DNA from: an uncultured Legionella sp.
GTDB taxonomy: Bacteria > Pseudomonadota > Gammaproteobacteria > Legionellales > Legionellaceae
Assembly (NCBI GenBank): GCA_902168255.1
Contig: CABHON010000006.1
Coordinates: 124,001-188,000 of the forward strand
DNA length: 64,000 nucleotides
Direction: 5' to 3'
Of the stretch, positions 9,743-20,153 are shown piece after piece. The notes under the pieces were generated by a model. The model made no database searches. It saw only the letters and a list, made by a program, of their open reading frames with translations, and was not told the origin of the DNA. Made by a program: the position numbers and the translations under genes. Numbering within the stretch: the stretch's first letter is position 1; each line of letters opens with the position of its first letter.

Positions 9743-11110
9743 ATGTCTGTTTTTAGCCCATTTACCCCTCATACGGATGCTGATATTCGATCCATGCTAA
9801 AAACAATTGGCGTGGAAAATCTTGAAGCACTTTTTAGCGAAATTCCTGAATCAGTACGCTTTAATAGAACTTTAGACGTGCCAGAAGGTTTATCAGAAAT
9901 TGAATTGAATCACCTGGTAAAAGAAAGAATAAAAGCAATGGCATCGCCTCTTTGTTTCATGGGAGCCGGTGCTTATGAACATCATATTCCTGCTGCGGTA
10001 TGGGATATTACGTCCCGAGGGGAATTTCTCACTGCTTATACACCCTATCAAGCAGAAGCAAGTCAAGGTACATTGCAATTGCTTTATGAATTTCAAAGTA
10101 TGATTGCAGGCTTAACTGGGATGGATGTCTCCAATGCTTCTATGTACGATGGTGCTTCAGCCTTAGCTGAAGCAGCGTTAATGGCAGCAAGAATTCAAAG
10201 TAAACAAAAAAGTAAAAGAATTCTTATTGTTGGTACATTACATCCACATTATCTCGATACATTAAACAGCATTGTTGTTCATCAAGATTTAGAAATCATT
10301 GTATCTTCTTCCCTAGCTTCTATTCCTCAAGGAACGGAGCCCTTTACCGCCGTTGTGGTACAACAACCAAGTTTCTTTGGAACATTGGAAGATGTGGATG
10401 CCATTACTGATTGGGCTCATCAACAAGGTGCACTACTCATTGCTGTTGTCAATCCTATTTCATTAGGACTACTTAAAGAACCAAATGCTTGGGGAACAAA
10501 TAACTTAAAAGGTGCCGATATTGTATGTGGCGAAGGGCAACCATTAGGTATTCCCTTAGCTTCTGGTGGACCTTATTTTGGCTTTTTAAGCTGCCGTAAA
10601 GAGCATGTTCGCCAAATGCCAGGCCGTATTATTGGTAAAACAGTTGATACCGATGGAAAACCGGGTTATGCCCTTACTTTGCAAGCAAGGGAACAGCATA
10701 TTCGCCGTTCAAAGGCCACCTCAAATATTTGTACTAACCAAGGTCTTATGACCACTGCAGCTACAATTTATATGAGTTTATTAGGCCCCAAAGGAATTGA
10801 AGATACGGCTAAACTTTGTCACGAAAATACACGACAACTGGTTGAAAAATTAACCGCTATTCCTGGTGTACAACGTCATTTTTCAGAGCCCTATTTTCAT
10901 GAATGTGTTATAGATTTACCTCATCCTGCCTCTGAAATTTTAGACGCTTTATTACAACATAATATTGCTGGGGGTGTGGATTTAGGTCAATATTACCCTG
11001 ATATGAGTTACAGCCTACTAATTTGTGCAACAGAAACTAAAACGTCTCATGACTTAGCTTATTATGCTAGTACATTAGAGAAAATCTTAATTAATTGGAA
11101 TAACCAATGA
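9743..11110 (+). CDS. gcvPA: Glycine dehydrogenase (decarboxylating) subunit 1
   Basis: 455 residues, the N-terminal half of the P protein in split form. Typical segments are FMGAGAYEHHIPAAV, FLTAYTPYQAEASQGTLQ, NASMYDGASALAEAA and RSKATSNICTNQ. The PLP-binding lysine lies in subunit 2 (GcvPB), which is not encoded here: the stop overlaps the start of pcnB (ATGA). The enzyme needs a GcvPB from elsewhere to decarboxylate glycine. Confidence 0.95.
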   Translation: MSVFSPFTPHTDADIRSMLKTIGVENLEALFSEIPESVRFNRTLDVPEGLSEIELNHLVKERIKAMASPLCFMGAGAYEHHIPAAVWDITSRGEFLTAYTPYQAEASQGTLQLLYEFQSMIAGLTGMDVSNASMYDGASALAEAALMAARIQSKQKSKRILIVGTLHPHYLDTLNSIVVHQDLEIIVSSSLASIPQGTEPFTAVVVQQPSFFGTLEDVDAITDWAHQQGALLIAVVNPISLGLLKEPNAWGTNNLKGADIVCGEGQPLGIPLASGGPYFGFLSCRKEHVRQMPGRIIGKTVDTDGKPGYALTLQAREQHIRRSKATSNICTNQGLMTTAATIYMSLLGPKGIEDTAKLCHENTRQLVEKLTAIPGVQRHFSEPYFHECVIDLPHPASEILDALLQHNIAGGVDLGQYYPDMSYSLLICATETKTSHDLAYYASTLEKILINWNNQ

Positions 11111-12468
11111 TTTCTTTTATCAAAAAATTATTAAAGATTAAACCCTCTAAAAAAATTTCTGTCCGCTTAGAAAATGCCAATGCTCATGTCATACCACGTG
11201 AGCAACACCGTATTTCTAAAACAAATATAAGTGTTAATGCACTTAAAGTATTAAATCGTTTACATCATGCGGGCTATGAAGCCTGTCTGGTGGGTGGCAG
11301 TGTGCGAGATCTTCTCTTAGGAATCGTTCCAAAAGATTTTGATGTGGCAACCAATGCTAAACCCAATGAAGTGAACCGCCTTTTTCGAAATTCTCTTGTC
11401 ATTGGTCGTCGCTTTCGCATCGTGCACGTTCAATTTGGCCGTGAAATTATTGAGGTTACTACTTTTCGTGGCGGAGAAGAGCATCATGAAGAAGGCCATA
11501 CCGAACATAAAAAAGATCCTCATGGTATGATTATTCGGGATAATATATTTGGTGATATTTCCCAAGATGCCAAACGCCGCGATTTTACTATCAATGCACT
11601 TTACTATAACATTGCCGATTTTTCCGTAATTGATTTTACCAAAGGATACCAAGACTTAAATGATAGAGTCATTCGTCTCATTGGTAATCCTGAAATTCGT
11701 TATAAAGAAGATCCCGTCAGAATATTGCGAGCCATTCGTTTCAGTGCCAAATTAGATTTTACTATCCATCCAGAAACCGCTGAACCTATTAAACGATTAG
11801 TTCATCTAATTAAAAACGTACCAAGTGCTCGTCTTAGCGAAGAAATTTTTAAAGTTTACCATAATGGAGCTAGCCAAAAAGGTCATCAATTATTATGTGA
11901 ATATGGATTGTTTAATTTATGCTTTCCAGCTGCTGCTTCTGCGCTTAATACCTCATCAAGTCATACAAAAAAAGAAGAAGCTCGTCAGACAGGCCAGAAA
12001 ATAATCAATCAAGCGCTCGAAAATACGGATCATCGTTATGCAGCACGTAAACCTATTATGCCGGCTTTCTTATTAGCCGCTTTATTATGGTACCCGATGC
12101 AACAAGAAATAAGACGTTTCAAGCAAGAAGGCGACACTCTTCTAGAATCCTTAGAAAAATCAATGGCGCATACCATACATACTCAGAATCAAGCGGTGGC
12201 AATTCCTAAAAGATATTGGCAAGCAGTAAGAGAAATATGGGTTTTACAATATCGATTTTCTCGTCGTCAAGGAACCCGCGCTTTTCGTCTCTTACAACAC
12301 CCACGCTTTCGAGCAGCTTATGACTTCTTGTTAATTCGTGCCCTAGCGGGCGATGAAACGGTGGAACTTGCTGACTGGTGGACAACCTTCCAAGAAGTTT
12401 CTGAAGAAGAGCGGGAAGCCATGGTAAAAGCATTACCACCTCCTAAAAATTTACGTAAGAGAAAATAA
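11107..12468 (+). CDS. pcnB: Poly(A) polymerase I
   Basis: 453 residues. The nucleotidyltransferase motif CLVGGSVRDLLLG, then PKDFDVATNA with the catalytic Asp pair, is followed by RRDFTINALYYN, YKEDPVRILRAIRFSAKL and a basic C-terminus (PPPKNLRKRK). It adds 3' poly(A) tails that mark RNAs for decay. It overlaps gcvPA by four bases (ATGA), the place where gcvPB would be expected. The classical neighbour folK is absent. Confidence 0.94.
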   Translation: MISFIKKLLKIKPSKKISVRLENANAHVIPREQHRISKTNISVNALKVLNRLHHAGYEACLVGGSVRDLLLGIVPKDFDVATNAKPNEVNRLFRNSLVIGRRFRIVHVQFGREIIEVTTFRGGEEHHEEGHTEHKKDPHGMIIRDNIFGDISQDAKRRDFTINALYYNIADFSVIDFTKGYQDLNDRVIRLIGNPEIRYKEDPVRILRAIRFSAKLDFTIHPETAEPIKRLVHLIKNVPSARLSEEIFKVYHNGASQKGHQLLCEYGLFNLCFPAAASALNTSSSHTKKEEARQTGQKIINQALENTDHRYAARKPIMPAFLLAALLWYPMQQEIRRFKQEGDTLLESLEKSMAHTIHTQNQAVAIPKRYWQAVREIWVLQYRFSRRQGTRAFRLLQHPRFRAAYDFLLIRALAGDETVELADWWTTFQEVSEEEREAMVKALPPPKNLRKRK

Positions 12469-12472
12469 ACGA

Positions 12473-13441
12473 ATGGATCCCATTACTCACATGCTAACGG
12501 GAGGAGTAGTTGCACAAAGCGTCTGTAAAAAAAACTTTCTCCGACAAGCAACCTTAATTGGGATTCTTTCAGCGGCAGCCCCCGATCTAGATTTTTTTGT
12601 ACGTTCTGATTTCAACCCTTTACTCAATTTAGAAATTCATAGAAGTTTTACGCATAGTTTACTCTTTATACCAATTGGAGGACTTATTGCAACATTTATT
12701 TTCCTTCTATTATTTAAATCCTGGCGGTCTCGTTGGAAAGAAGTCTTTGGATTATCAACTTTAGCCTATGCCACCCATTGCTTATTAGATGCATGCACGA
12801 GCTATGGCACTCAGCTTTTTTGGCCTTTTGCCTCTAATAGAATCAGTTGGGATATTCTTCCCATTGTTGCGCCTATTTTTACGTTGATTTTATTTTTAGG
12901 TGTTATTAGTACCTATATCATGGAATCTCCAAAGCTAGCACGGTACGCCATTTTAATCGCTTTCGTTTATATTGGATTTGCTATTTTTCAGCACCATCGC
13001 GCAATGGAAATACAAGCAGAATTAACCATAGCACGACATCAGACACCCACAAAGCAAAATCGAGTATTACCTCGATTTGGGACAATTGCTAAGTGGGACT
13101 CATTATATGTATATAAAAATACCATTTATCTTGATACTATTTACACACCTGAATTTCGCACAGCTTATTATGAGGAAAACTTCTCTAAACCTTTGTTTAT
13201 TCCAAATGCCTCTACTCTCCCCTCTTCCTCTTTATCTTCTGTTAAAACATTTATATGGTTCTCTCAAGATTATGCGACAGCACTTTCGTATAATCCTTTA
13301 ACTCTTGCTGATTTACGCTATGTTCAAAAACGTTCAGATCGTGCCTGGGCTTTATGGGGAATTTCATGGCATTTTGAGCAAAATCCTCCCATGAAAGCCC
13401 TTCATTTTATTTCTCTGAATAACCAAAAAACATCTGACTAG
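12473..13441 (+). CDS. YdjM/DUF457-like membrane-bound metal-dependent hydrolase
   Basis: 322 residues. The N-terminus MDPITHMLTGGVVA, then APDLDFF (about 42-48) and HRSFTHSLLFIP (about 61-72), gives the His/Asp pattern of the membrane-bound metal-dependent hydrolase family. Four or five hydrophobic segments cover residues 65-180, and the last 140 residues are soluble and probably periplasmic. The reaction is unknown. It starts 4 bases after the pcnB stop, so it is likely the last gene of the gcv-pcnB transcript. Confidence 0.78.
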   Translation: MDPITHMLTGGVVAQSVCKKNFLRQATLIGILSAAAPDLDFFVRSDFNPLLNLEIHRSFTHSLLFIPIGGLIATFIFLLLFKSWRSRWKEVFGLSTLAYATHCLLDACTSYGTQLFWPFASNRISWDILPIVAPIFTLILFLGVISTYIMESPKLARYAILIAFVYIGFAIFQHHRAMEIQAELTIARHQTPTKQNRVLPRFGTIAKWDSLYVYKNTIYLDTIYTPEFRTAYYEENFSKPLFIPNASTLPSSSLSSVKTFIWFSQDYATALSYNPLTLADLRYVQKRSDRAWALWGISWHFEQNPPMKALHFISLNNQKTSD

Positions 13442-13515
13442 CATTTAATTTATATATATATTAAAATTAACCATAAGTAATTTTACTTCTGCTGCAAGTT
13501 AAACCAAACATTCAA

Positions 13516-13661
13516 TAGACTTCTTTCGAAACCTATTTTTGAGTGGGAAATTGGAGGAGACCAGGAGCACAGAACCGGAATGTACACGCCAGTACATGAG
13601 GATTCGAGCACCGCGTCGACGAACAAGTTACCCTCAAAAATTGAGTTTCGAAAGAAGTCTA
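13516..13661. repeat. Palindromic repeat with 17-bp inverted ends
   Basis: TAGACTTCTTTCGAAAC at 13516-13532 is exactly complementary to GTTTCGAAAGAAGTCTA at 13645-13661, and the pairing continues imperfectly inwards. The centre (13577-13605) contains ACCGGAATGTACA...GTACATGAGGA, closely similar to the centre of the TATACTC-type element inside speA. No reading frame. The right end abuts the AAGGAG ribosome-binding site of the next gene. Confidence 0.72.
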
Positions 13662-13674
13662 AGGAGTTCCAACA

Positions 13675-14070
13675 ATGACAGGTACCACAATGACAATTAA
13701 ATACTTTGACACACTTGAATATGTTCAAAAGGCAAGAAAAATAAAGGATTCCAATCAACTTGCTGAGTATCAAGCCCATCAAATGGAAACAGCCTTAGAA
13801 ACGGTTGTTCAGCAAATGAGGGAAGAGTCTAAACATAACTTTGAAGAATTCGAAAAGAAATATGATTTTAAAGCTAACAACATTGCCACTAAATTTGATG
13901 TAGTGGAATTAAAATCTGAATTAAAAAACGACATTGTGGAACTTGAATTAAGACTCCAGAAGGAAATTTCATCTGTTCGTTATGACCTGTTAAAATATCT
14001 TGTTCGAAGTGGTATCGGGATCGTAGCAACATTAAGTGGGGTAATGGCCCACGGTTTTCACTGGATTTAA
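13675..14070 (+). CDS. Small coiled-coil protein with C-terminal membrane anchor (DUF1640-like), copy 1
   Basis: 131 residues. AAGGAG at 13661-13666 fixes the start at 13675. The N-terminus IKYFDTLEYVQKARKIKD is followed by a long charged helix with coiled-coil character (about 25-105), then one hydrophobic segment and the tail MAHGFHWI. This layout resembles DUF1640/CCDC90-type proteins. A paralogue with the same ends is at 18319-18729, on the other side of tkt-gap-fni. Function unknown; it probably oligomerises at the inner membrane. Confidence 0.75.
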   Translation: MTGTTMTIKYFDTLEYVQKARKIKDSNQLAEYQAHQMETALETVVQQMREESKHNFEEFEKKYDFKANNIATKFDVVELKSELKNDIVELELRLQKEISSVRYDLLKYLVRSGIGIVATLSGVMAHGFHWI

Positions 14071-14153
14071 CGCTATTATCAAGTAGAAAATAAAAGCAAT
14101 TAATGATATAGTTTTGCCTTTATTTTTCGAGACAAATCAGGGGTTTTATTCCT

Positions 14154-16196
14154 ATGCCTTCACGACAAGAATTAGCCAACGCAATTCGCGTATTAGCCAT
14201 GGACGCTGTACAAAAAGCAAATTCGGGCCATCCTGGAATGCCGATGGGAATGGCAGATATTGCGGAAGTACTTTGGAATGATTTTTTAAGCCATAATCCT
14301 TTAAACCCTCAATGGGCCAATCGAGATCGATTTATTTTATCTAATGGCCATGGCTCAATGTTGCAATACGCATTGTTACATTTAACTGGCTATGAAGTAA
14401 GCATGGAAGATTTAAAAGCTTTTCGGCAGCTTCATTCTAAAACTCCTGGCCACCCTGAATATGCTGAAACCCCAGGTGTAGAAACCACTACTGGTCCATT
14501 AGGCCAAGGTTTAGCTAATGGTGTAGGGATGGCATTGGCGGAAAAATTATTAGCCTCCGAATTTAATCGTCCTGGTTATGAATTAATTGACCATCACACT
14601 TATGTTTTTCTCGGGGATGGTTGTTTAATGGAAGGTATTTCCCATGAAGCCTGTTCATTAGCAGGCACTTGGGGGTTAGGAAAGCTCATTGCCTTTTACG
14701 ACGACAATAATATTTCTATTGATGGAAAGGTAGATGGCTGGTTTAGTGAAAATGTTCCTGAGCGCTTCAAAGCCTATCATTGGCATGTTGTTTCCAATGT
14801 TGATGGTCATGATTCTGAAGCCATAAAAAAAGCGATTATTGAAGCCAAAAGTGTGTCAGATAAGCCCTCTTTAATTTGTTGTAAAACCACCATTGGACAT
14901 GGTGCCCCTAACTTAGCCGGCACAGAACATTGCCACGGTGCCCCCCTAGGTGATAAAGAAATCGAAGCTACGCGTGCTGCCTTGAAGTGGTCATTTCCAC
15001 CTTTTGAAATACCTCACTCTATTTATGAAGGTTGGGATGCTAAAATTGCGGGGAAAAAACGTGAAACCGAATGGAATCAACAATTTCAGCAGTATCAAAA
15101 CAAATATCCGGAGTTAGCTAAAGCTTTATCACGTCGATTAAAAGGAACATTACCTGAAAACTGGACGAATACCGTACATAATTTTCTTAAACAAGTAATT
15201 GAAAAAAAAGCCGCTACTGCCACTCGTAAAGCCTCTCAAGAAGCATTAAATGCTTATGCCCCTACCCTTCCTGAATTGTTAGGAGGTTCAGCCGATTTAA
15301 CTGGCTCCAATAATACAGATTGGAAAGGTTGCAAATCCATTACCCCACAAGACTTTAGTGGTAATTATATCCATTATGGAGTTAGAGAGTTTGGCATGTC
15401 CGCTATTATGACGGGTGTTGCCCTTCACGGTGGATTCATTCCTTACGGTGGCACTTTTTTAGTGTTTACAGATTATGCCCGTAATGCCGTGCGATTAGCT
15501 GCCTTAATGAAACAGCGAGTAATTTATGTGTATTCGCATGATTCTATTGGCTTAGGCGAAGATGGTCCTACACATCAACCTATTGAACATGCAGCAATGC
15601 TTCGAATGACCCCCAATTTGAATGTTTGGCGACCTGCTGATACATTAGAAACGGCTGTTGCTTGGCAAATGGCTATTGAACGACAAGACGGTCCTTCAGC
15701 ACTCTTATTATCACGTCAAAATTTAAATTACTGCGTTGAACGTGACGATAAAGAGACTGACTCCATTCAAAAAGGCGCTTATATTCTCTTTGAAAACAAA
15801 CCAGAAATACTTCCCGAGATCATTTTTATTGCTACCGGCTCGGAAGTGAGTATTGCTCTAGAAGCCGCTCATCTATTAACGAAAGACAACCATGCTGTAA
15901 GAGTGGTTTCCATGCCATGTGCAGAACTATTCAAAGAACAACCTGAAACGTATCAACATCATATATTACCGCCTAAAGTAACTGCTCGTCTTGCTATTGA
16001 GGCAGCAATTTCTGATTTCTGGTACCAGTATGTTGGATTAAACGGAAAAATTATGGGCATTGATCGATTCGGTCTGTCAGCGCCTGGCCCCCACATCTAT
16101 AAAGATTTTAAACTCAATGCTGAGACAGCCTATCAAATGGCTTCAAAGCTAATACATCAACATTGCTCAATGCAGGAGAAAGAAGTATGTCTATAA
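14154..16196 (+). CDS. tkt: Transketolase
   Basis: 680 residues. Visible motifs are the N-terminal [20 protein letters not shown], the thiamine-diphosphate motif [18 protein letters not shown]...DDNNISIDG and the transketolase segment [14 protein letters not shown]. It transfers two-carbon units in the pentose phosphate pathway. The last 10 bases overlap the gap start, so tkt, gap and fni form one translationally coupled unit. Confidence 0.97.
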   Translation: MPSRQELANAIRVLAMDAVQKANSGHPGMPMGMADIAEVLWNDFLSHNPLNPQWANRDRFILSNGHGSMLQYALLHLTGYEVSMEDLKAFRQLHSKTPGHPEYAETPGVETTTGPLGQGLANGVGMALAEKLLASEFNRPGYELIDHHTYVFLGDGCLMEGISHEACSLAGTWGLGKLIAFYDDNNISIDGKVDGWFSENVPERFKAYHWHVVSNVDGHDSEAIKKAIIEAKSVSDKPSLICCKTTIGHGAPNLAGTEHCHGAPLGDKEIEATRAALKWSFPPFEIPHSIYEGWDAKIAGKKRETEWNQQFQQYQNKYPELAKALSRRLKGTLPENWTNTVHNFLKQVIEKKAATATRKASQEALNAYAPTLPELLGGSADLTGSNNTDWKGCKSITPQDFSGNYIHYGVREFGMSAIMTGVALHGGFIPYGGTFLVFTDYARNAVRLAALMKQRVIYVYSHDSIGLGEDGPTHQPIEHAAMLRMTPNLNVWRPADTLETAVAWQMAIERQDGPSALLLSRQNLNYCVERDDKETDSIQKGAYILFENKPEILPEIIFIATGSEVSIALEAAHLLTKDNHAVRVVSMPCAELFKEQPETYQHHILPPKVTARLAIEAAISDFWYQYVGLNGKIMGIDRFGLSAPGPHIYKDFKLNAETAYQMASKLIHQHCSMQEKEVCL

Positions 16197-17197
16197 CTAT
16201 AGCTATTAATGGCTACGGCCGAATTGGCCGTAATATTGTCCGCGCTATTTATGAAAATGGCCTCAATTCATCAGTACGCATTGCAGCGATCAATGATTTG
16301 GGTGACATTACAATTAATGCTCATTTAACCCAATATGATACTACACATGGTCGTTTTAATGCAGATGTTCGTACCGAAGGTGAATACCTCATTATCAATG
16401 GTGATCGCATTTTAGTGACTTCTGAAAGAAACCCTGCGAATTTACCTTGGAAGGATTTAAACATTGATGTTGTTTATGAATGCACAGGTTTATTTACAAA
16501 AAGACAAGCAGCCGAAGCTCATTTAACTGCAGGCGCTCGTAAAGTATTGATTTCTGCCCCTGCGGAAGGTGCTGATGCTACTATCGTATATGGTGTCAAT
16601 CATCATATCCTTAAAGCATCTGATACCATTGTATCTAATGCGTCATGCACAACTAACTGCTTAGCTCCATTAGCTAAAGCCTTGCATGAAAAATTAGGCA
16701 TAGTTTCCGGATTAATGAACACTGTTCATGCTTATACAAATGATCAATCATTGGTAGACAGCTATCATACAGATTTACGACGTGCACGTGCTGCTGCAGG
16801 GTCAATTATTCCTTCAAAAACCGGTGCTGCTGCTGCTGTTGGCCTTGTTTTGCCTGAGTTAAATGGAAAATTAGATGGTTTTGCTTTACGTGTACCTACT
16901 ATGAATGTTTCTATCGTAGATTTAACCTTTAAAGCTTCCCGTCCTACTTCTGTTCAAGAAGTTAATGATATTTTAATTCATGCAGCAAATAATGAATTAA
17001 AAAATGTTTTAGCCGTCAACCAAGCACCTTTAGTCTCCTGTGATTTTAATCATAACCCTGCCTCTAGCATTTTTGATGCAACTCAAACAAAAGTTATGGG
17101 AGATCTCGTGAAAGTATTATCTTGGTATGATAATGAGTGGGGATTCTCTAACCGCATGGTTGATACTTCTCGTGCAATGATGGCTTGCAATAAATGA
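16187..17197 (+). CDS. gap: Glyceraldehyde-3-phosphate dehydrogenase, type I
   Basis: 336 residues when started at the ATG at 16187, preceded by AGGAG at 16174-16178; a longer in-frame start is possible but lacks this spacing. The Rossmann start is [15 protein letters not shown] and the catalytic Cys154 lies in [13 protein letters not shown]. It oxidises glyceraldehyde-3-phosphate with NAD. Erythrose-4-phosphate dehydrogenase is an alternative because tkt is adjacent, but the [15 protein letters not shown] segment favours ordinary GAPDH. It overlaps tkt by 10 bases and fni by four. Confidence 0.94.
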   Translation: MSITIAINGYGRIGRNIVRAIYENGLNSSVRIAAINDLGDITINAHLTQYDTTHGRFNADVRTEGEYLIINGDRILVTSERNPANLPWKDLNIDVVYECTGLFTKRQAAEAHLTAGARKVLISAPAEGADATIVYGVNHHILKASDTIVSNASCTTNCLAPLAKALHEKLGIVSGLMNTVHAYTNDQSLVDSYHTDLRRARAAAGSIIPSKTGAAAAVGLVLPELNGKLDGFALRVPTMNVSIVDLTFKASRPTSVQEVNDILIHAANNELKNVLAVNQAPLVSCDFNHNPASSIFDATQTKVMGDLVKVLSWYDNEWGFSNRMVDTSRAMMACNK

Positions 17198-18249
17198 GCC
17201 ATTTTTCTCCACCATCTGAGCAAAACGAAGAAGTAAGCTCATTTGAACAGCGAAAACGAGATCACATGGCATTAGCACTTAATCCCGAGCATGAAGCGGT
17301 GGGATTAAGTGGCTTAGAAAATATCACTCTTCCTCACGAAGCCATTCCAGAATGTAACTTCGAAGATATTGATATCTATTCGTATCGCTTTGGAAAAAAA
17401 GTTCCTTCCCCTTTTATTGTAAGCTCCATGACAGCAGGTCATCCAGATGCAGTGCAATTTAACACTCGTTTAATTGAAGCGTGTGAACAAACAGGGTGGG
17501 CTATGGGTGTAGGTTCTCAACGTAGAGAGCTTTCTGATCCAGAAGCAATTGCCGAATGGGCTGAAATACGTCAACAAGCACCTCGTGCTGTTTTGTTAGG
17601 TAACCTGGGTATTACCCAACTAATTGAAACCTCTATAGATGATGTAGAACGCTTAGTGGATAACCTAGAAGCAGCAGGCATGATTATTCATTGCAATCCC
17701 TTGCAAGAATGCATTCAACCCGAAGGAACACCTTACTTTAAAGGCGCTTTAGAAGCCATTGCTGAATTGGCTGACAGTTTATCAGTTCCTGTTATTATAA
17801 AAGAAACGGGCTGTGGTTTTTCCACCCAAACTTTAGCACGTTTAATGTCCACATCTGTTGCAGCAGTAGATATCAGTGGATTAGGCGGCACCCATTGGGG
17901 ACGTATTGAAGGTGCTCGCGCCTATCAAGATCCTATCCGGCAACGAGCTGCCCTCACTTTTAAGAATTGGGGTATTAGCACAGTAGATTCACTTAAACAA
18001 GCCGTCAGTTTAACCCCCAATTATGAAATTTGGGGTTCAGGGGGCGTTAGAAACGGCCTTGATGCAGCAAAGCTTTTATATTTAGGCGCCAGTACGATTG
18101 GTTTTGCCAAACCTATTTTACAAGCTGCCCAAGAAAGCACAGAGGCTGTTATTACTTTCATGGAAACTGTGGAATACGAACTGAAAGTGGCGTTATTTTG
18201 TACAGGAAATTTGACGATTGAATCACTGCAAGATAGCGCCCATCTATAG
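17194..18249 (+). CDS. fni: Isopentenyl-diphosphate delta-isomerase, type 2 (FMN-dependent)
   Basis: 351 residues. Typical type 2 segments are [62 protein letters not shown] and [14 protein letters not shown], the last from the TIM-barrel flavin/phosphate site. It converts IPP to DMAPP. A dedicated isomerase is mainly required when IPP comes from the mevalonate pathway, so it suggests that route in this organism. The start overlaps the gap stop (ATGA). Confidence 0.93.
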   Translation: MSHFSPPSEQNEEVSSFEQRKRDHMALALNPEHEAVGLSGLENITLPHEAIPECNFEDIDIYSYRFGKKVPSPFIVSSMTAGHPDAVQFNTRLIEACEQTGWAMGVGSQRRELSDPEAIAEWAEIRQQAPRAVLLGNLGITQLIETSIDDVERLVDNLEAAGMIIHCNPLQECIQPEGTPYFKGALEAIAELADSLSVPVIIKETGCGFSTQTLARLMSTSVAAVDISGLGGTHWGRIEGARAYQDPIRQRAALTFKNWGISTVDSLKQAVSLTPNYEIWGSGGVRNGLDAAKLLYLGASTIGFAKPILQAAQESTEAVITFMETVEYELKVALFCTGNLTIESLQDSAHL

Positions 18250-18318
18250 AAAGAAATAATAAAATACATTCCAATATAACTATGCAAGTTAAACCAACCA
18301 AGAAGGAGAATTTCAATA

Positions 18319-18729
18319 ATGATGGCAGGCAATATTATGTCAATAAAATATTTTGATACATTAGAATATGTTCGAAAAGCAAAACGACTAAAAAGTCCAG
18401 AAGCCCTTGCAGAACATCAAGCCCAACAACTGGAAGCAGCTCTTGAAACCTTCCAAACACAAATGAGTAAAGAACAAAACTACTTTTATGAAAACGTTGC
18501 CACTAAACAGGAATTGCATCAAGAAATTATTGGTATCAAAACAGAATTAAGGCAAGAAATTACTGAAAAGACACTTTTAATACAAAAAAATATTTCAGAA
18601 CTTGAGTTGAGGTTACAAAAAGAAATTGCCAATGTAAGATACAGTACATTAAAGTATATGGTGAATGGTGGTGTAAGTTTAGCTCTTACTTTAGGTGGTC
18701 TTATGGCTCACGGCTTTCATTGGATTTGA
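18319..18729 (+). CDS. Small coiled-coil protein with C-terminal membrane anchor (DUF1640-like), copy 2
   Basis: 136 residues; AAGGAG at 18303-18308 supports the ATG at 18319. Same layout as the 13675 protein: IKYFDTLEYVRKAKRLK start, long charged coiled coil (about 25-110), one hydrophobic segment and the tail MAHGFHWI. The pair brackets the tkt-gap-fni operon in the same orientation, most simply from an old duplication. Function unknown. Confidence 0.75.
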   Translation: MMAGNIMSIKYFDTLEYVRKAKRLKSPEALAEHQAQQLEAALETFQTQMSKEQNYFYENVATKQELHQEIIGIKTELRQEITEKTLLIQKNISELELRLQKEIANVRYSTLKYMVNGGVSLALTLGGLMAHGFHWI

Positions 18730-18782
18730 ATCATTTTCCCAAATAGTTAATGGTAATTGATAGAAATCCATTCTTTACTTTG

Positions 18783-20150
18783 TTACAATTTCTGAACCAA
18801 CTCCACGAATATACGACCACGATGCCCATAGTTTTCAAACATATCCCAACTCGCACAAGCAGGCGACAGCAAAACAGCATCATGAGGATGAGCATCTTTT
18901 TTTGCTTGGGCAATCACTTCCTCAAAGGTGTTAACTCGATGAATAGGCACAGTATTTTCTAGCATTTTTTCAATTTTATCTGCATCTTGACCATATAAAA
19001 CAATCGAACGGGCATGCTCTTTTATCGGTTCACGAAGCTCAGAGAAATCGGCATCTTTTGATTGTCCGCCTAATAACAATACCATTTTTCCTTCCATTGC
19101 GCCGCCCAATCCTTTAATAGCCGCTAATGTTGAACCAACATTAGTTCCCTTGGAATCGTTGTACCAATTTACTTGGCCGACTTCCCGCACCCATTGACAA
19201 CGATGCTCTAAACCGGGAAACTCTTTTAATACTTGGCATAATATCGACTGGCTTATTCCCATTAAATGTCCCATCGCCAAAGCAGACAAAGCATTGCTCC
19301 AATTATGTGTACCTTTTATTTTCATTTCCTTGATATTTAACCATCGTTCTTCTCCATAAGACAAATAAGTTTCGCCCTCATAAACCTGAATTCCCCATGG
19401 ATGATTAGCCGTTGGCTTGGTGAGTCCGAAACATGTTAAGGTTGTATGAGGCCTTTTATAAAAAGAAGAAGTTAAGGGTGGCATAGTTAATGAATCATCG
19501 GAACACATCACGGCATTTTCAGCATTATCATAAATACGATATTTTGCAGCAGCATAGTCTTCAAAAGAATCATATCGATCCATATGATCGGGTGTGATAT
19601 TCAAAATACAGGCGATTTTAGGATACAACGTATACGTGCTTTCTAATTGAAAGCTCGATAACTCTAATACTACCCAATCAAAACCTCCCTCACCTTGATC
19701 TAAAATAGGTTCCCCAATATTGCCACCCACTAATACTTTCAAACCAGCTGCTTTCGCCATTTCCCCTACTAATGCCGTAACCGTACTTTTACCATTCGTT
19801 CCCGTGATACCAACTATTGAAGCTTTCGTTTGACGTGCAAATAATTCAATATCACCCACAACAGGAACGCCTTTTTTCTTTGCCAATACAGCAATAGGAT
19901 GAGTTAGAGGAACTCCCGGGCTAATAATAACTTCCTTCACATTTTCTAAAGATTGATGATTATCAAAGATTTCATGAGCATGGACAGGCACATCGGGAAA
20001 CTCAGCATGAAACGCTGTTAGTTTATCGGATAAAATTTTATCATCAAATACTTCACAGTGTTGATTATGTCGTTTTAAATAGCGAACAACTGATAATCCC
20101 GTTTGGCCAAGACCAATAACAAAGTAAAGATCACCTATGGTTTTATCCAT
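18783..20150 (-). CDS. murD: UDP-N-acetylmuramoylalanine--D-glutamate ligase
   Basis: 455 residues. N-terminal UDP-binding region VIGLGQTGLSVVRYL, ATP P-loop GITGTNGKSTVTALVG (about 115-130), ILNITPDHMDRY and WYNDSKGTNVGST are the usual Mur-ligase motifs. It adds D-glutamate to UDP-MurNAc-L-Ala in the cytosol. It starts 3 bases after the spoT stop, an unusual partner; murD normally sits in the dcw cluster. Confidence 0.95.
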   Translation of the reverse strand: MDKTIGDLYFVIGLGQTGLSVVRYLKRHNQHCEVFDDKILSDKLTAFHAEFPDVPVHAHEIFDNHQSLENVKEVIISPGVPLTHPIAVLAKKKGVPVVGDIELFARQTKASIVGITGTNGKSTVTALVGEMAKAAGLKVLVGGNIGEPILDQGEGGFDWVVLELSSFQLESTYTLYPKIACILNITPDHMDRYDSFEDYAAAKYRIYDNAENAVMCSDDSLTMPPLTSSFYKRPHTTLTCFGLTKPTANHPWGIQVYEGETYLSYGEERWLNIKEMKIKGTHNWSNALSALAMGHLMGISQSILCQVLKEFPGLEHRCQWVREVGQVNWYNDSKGTNVGSTLAAIKGLGGAMEGKMVLLLGGQSKDADFSELREPIKEHARSIVLYGQDADKIEKMLENTVPIHRVNTFEEVIAQAKKDAHPHDAVLLSPACASWDMFENYGHRGRIFVELVQKL

Positions 20151-20153
20151 TTT

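Noticed and set aside
11317-11652. Minus-strand open frames inside pcnB and other conserved genes
   Set aside because: They are antisense to well-supported coding sequence, have no ribosome-binding sites and no recognisable motifs.
13483-13782. Minus-strand 99-residue open frame over the palindromic repeat
   Set aside because: It is made of repeat sequence plus antisense of the coiled-coil gene; low-complexity Cys-rich translation without start signals.
16163-16186. Upstream in-frame start of gap (eight extra residues)
   Set aside because: AGGAG at 16174-16178 is spaced for the ATG at 16187, which also gives the standard GAPDH N-terminus.
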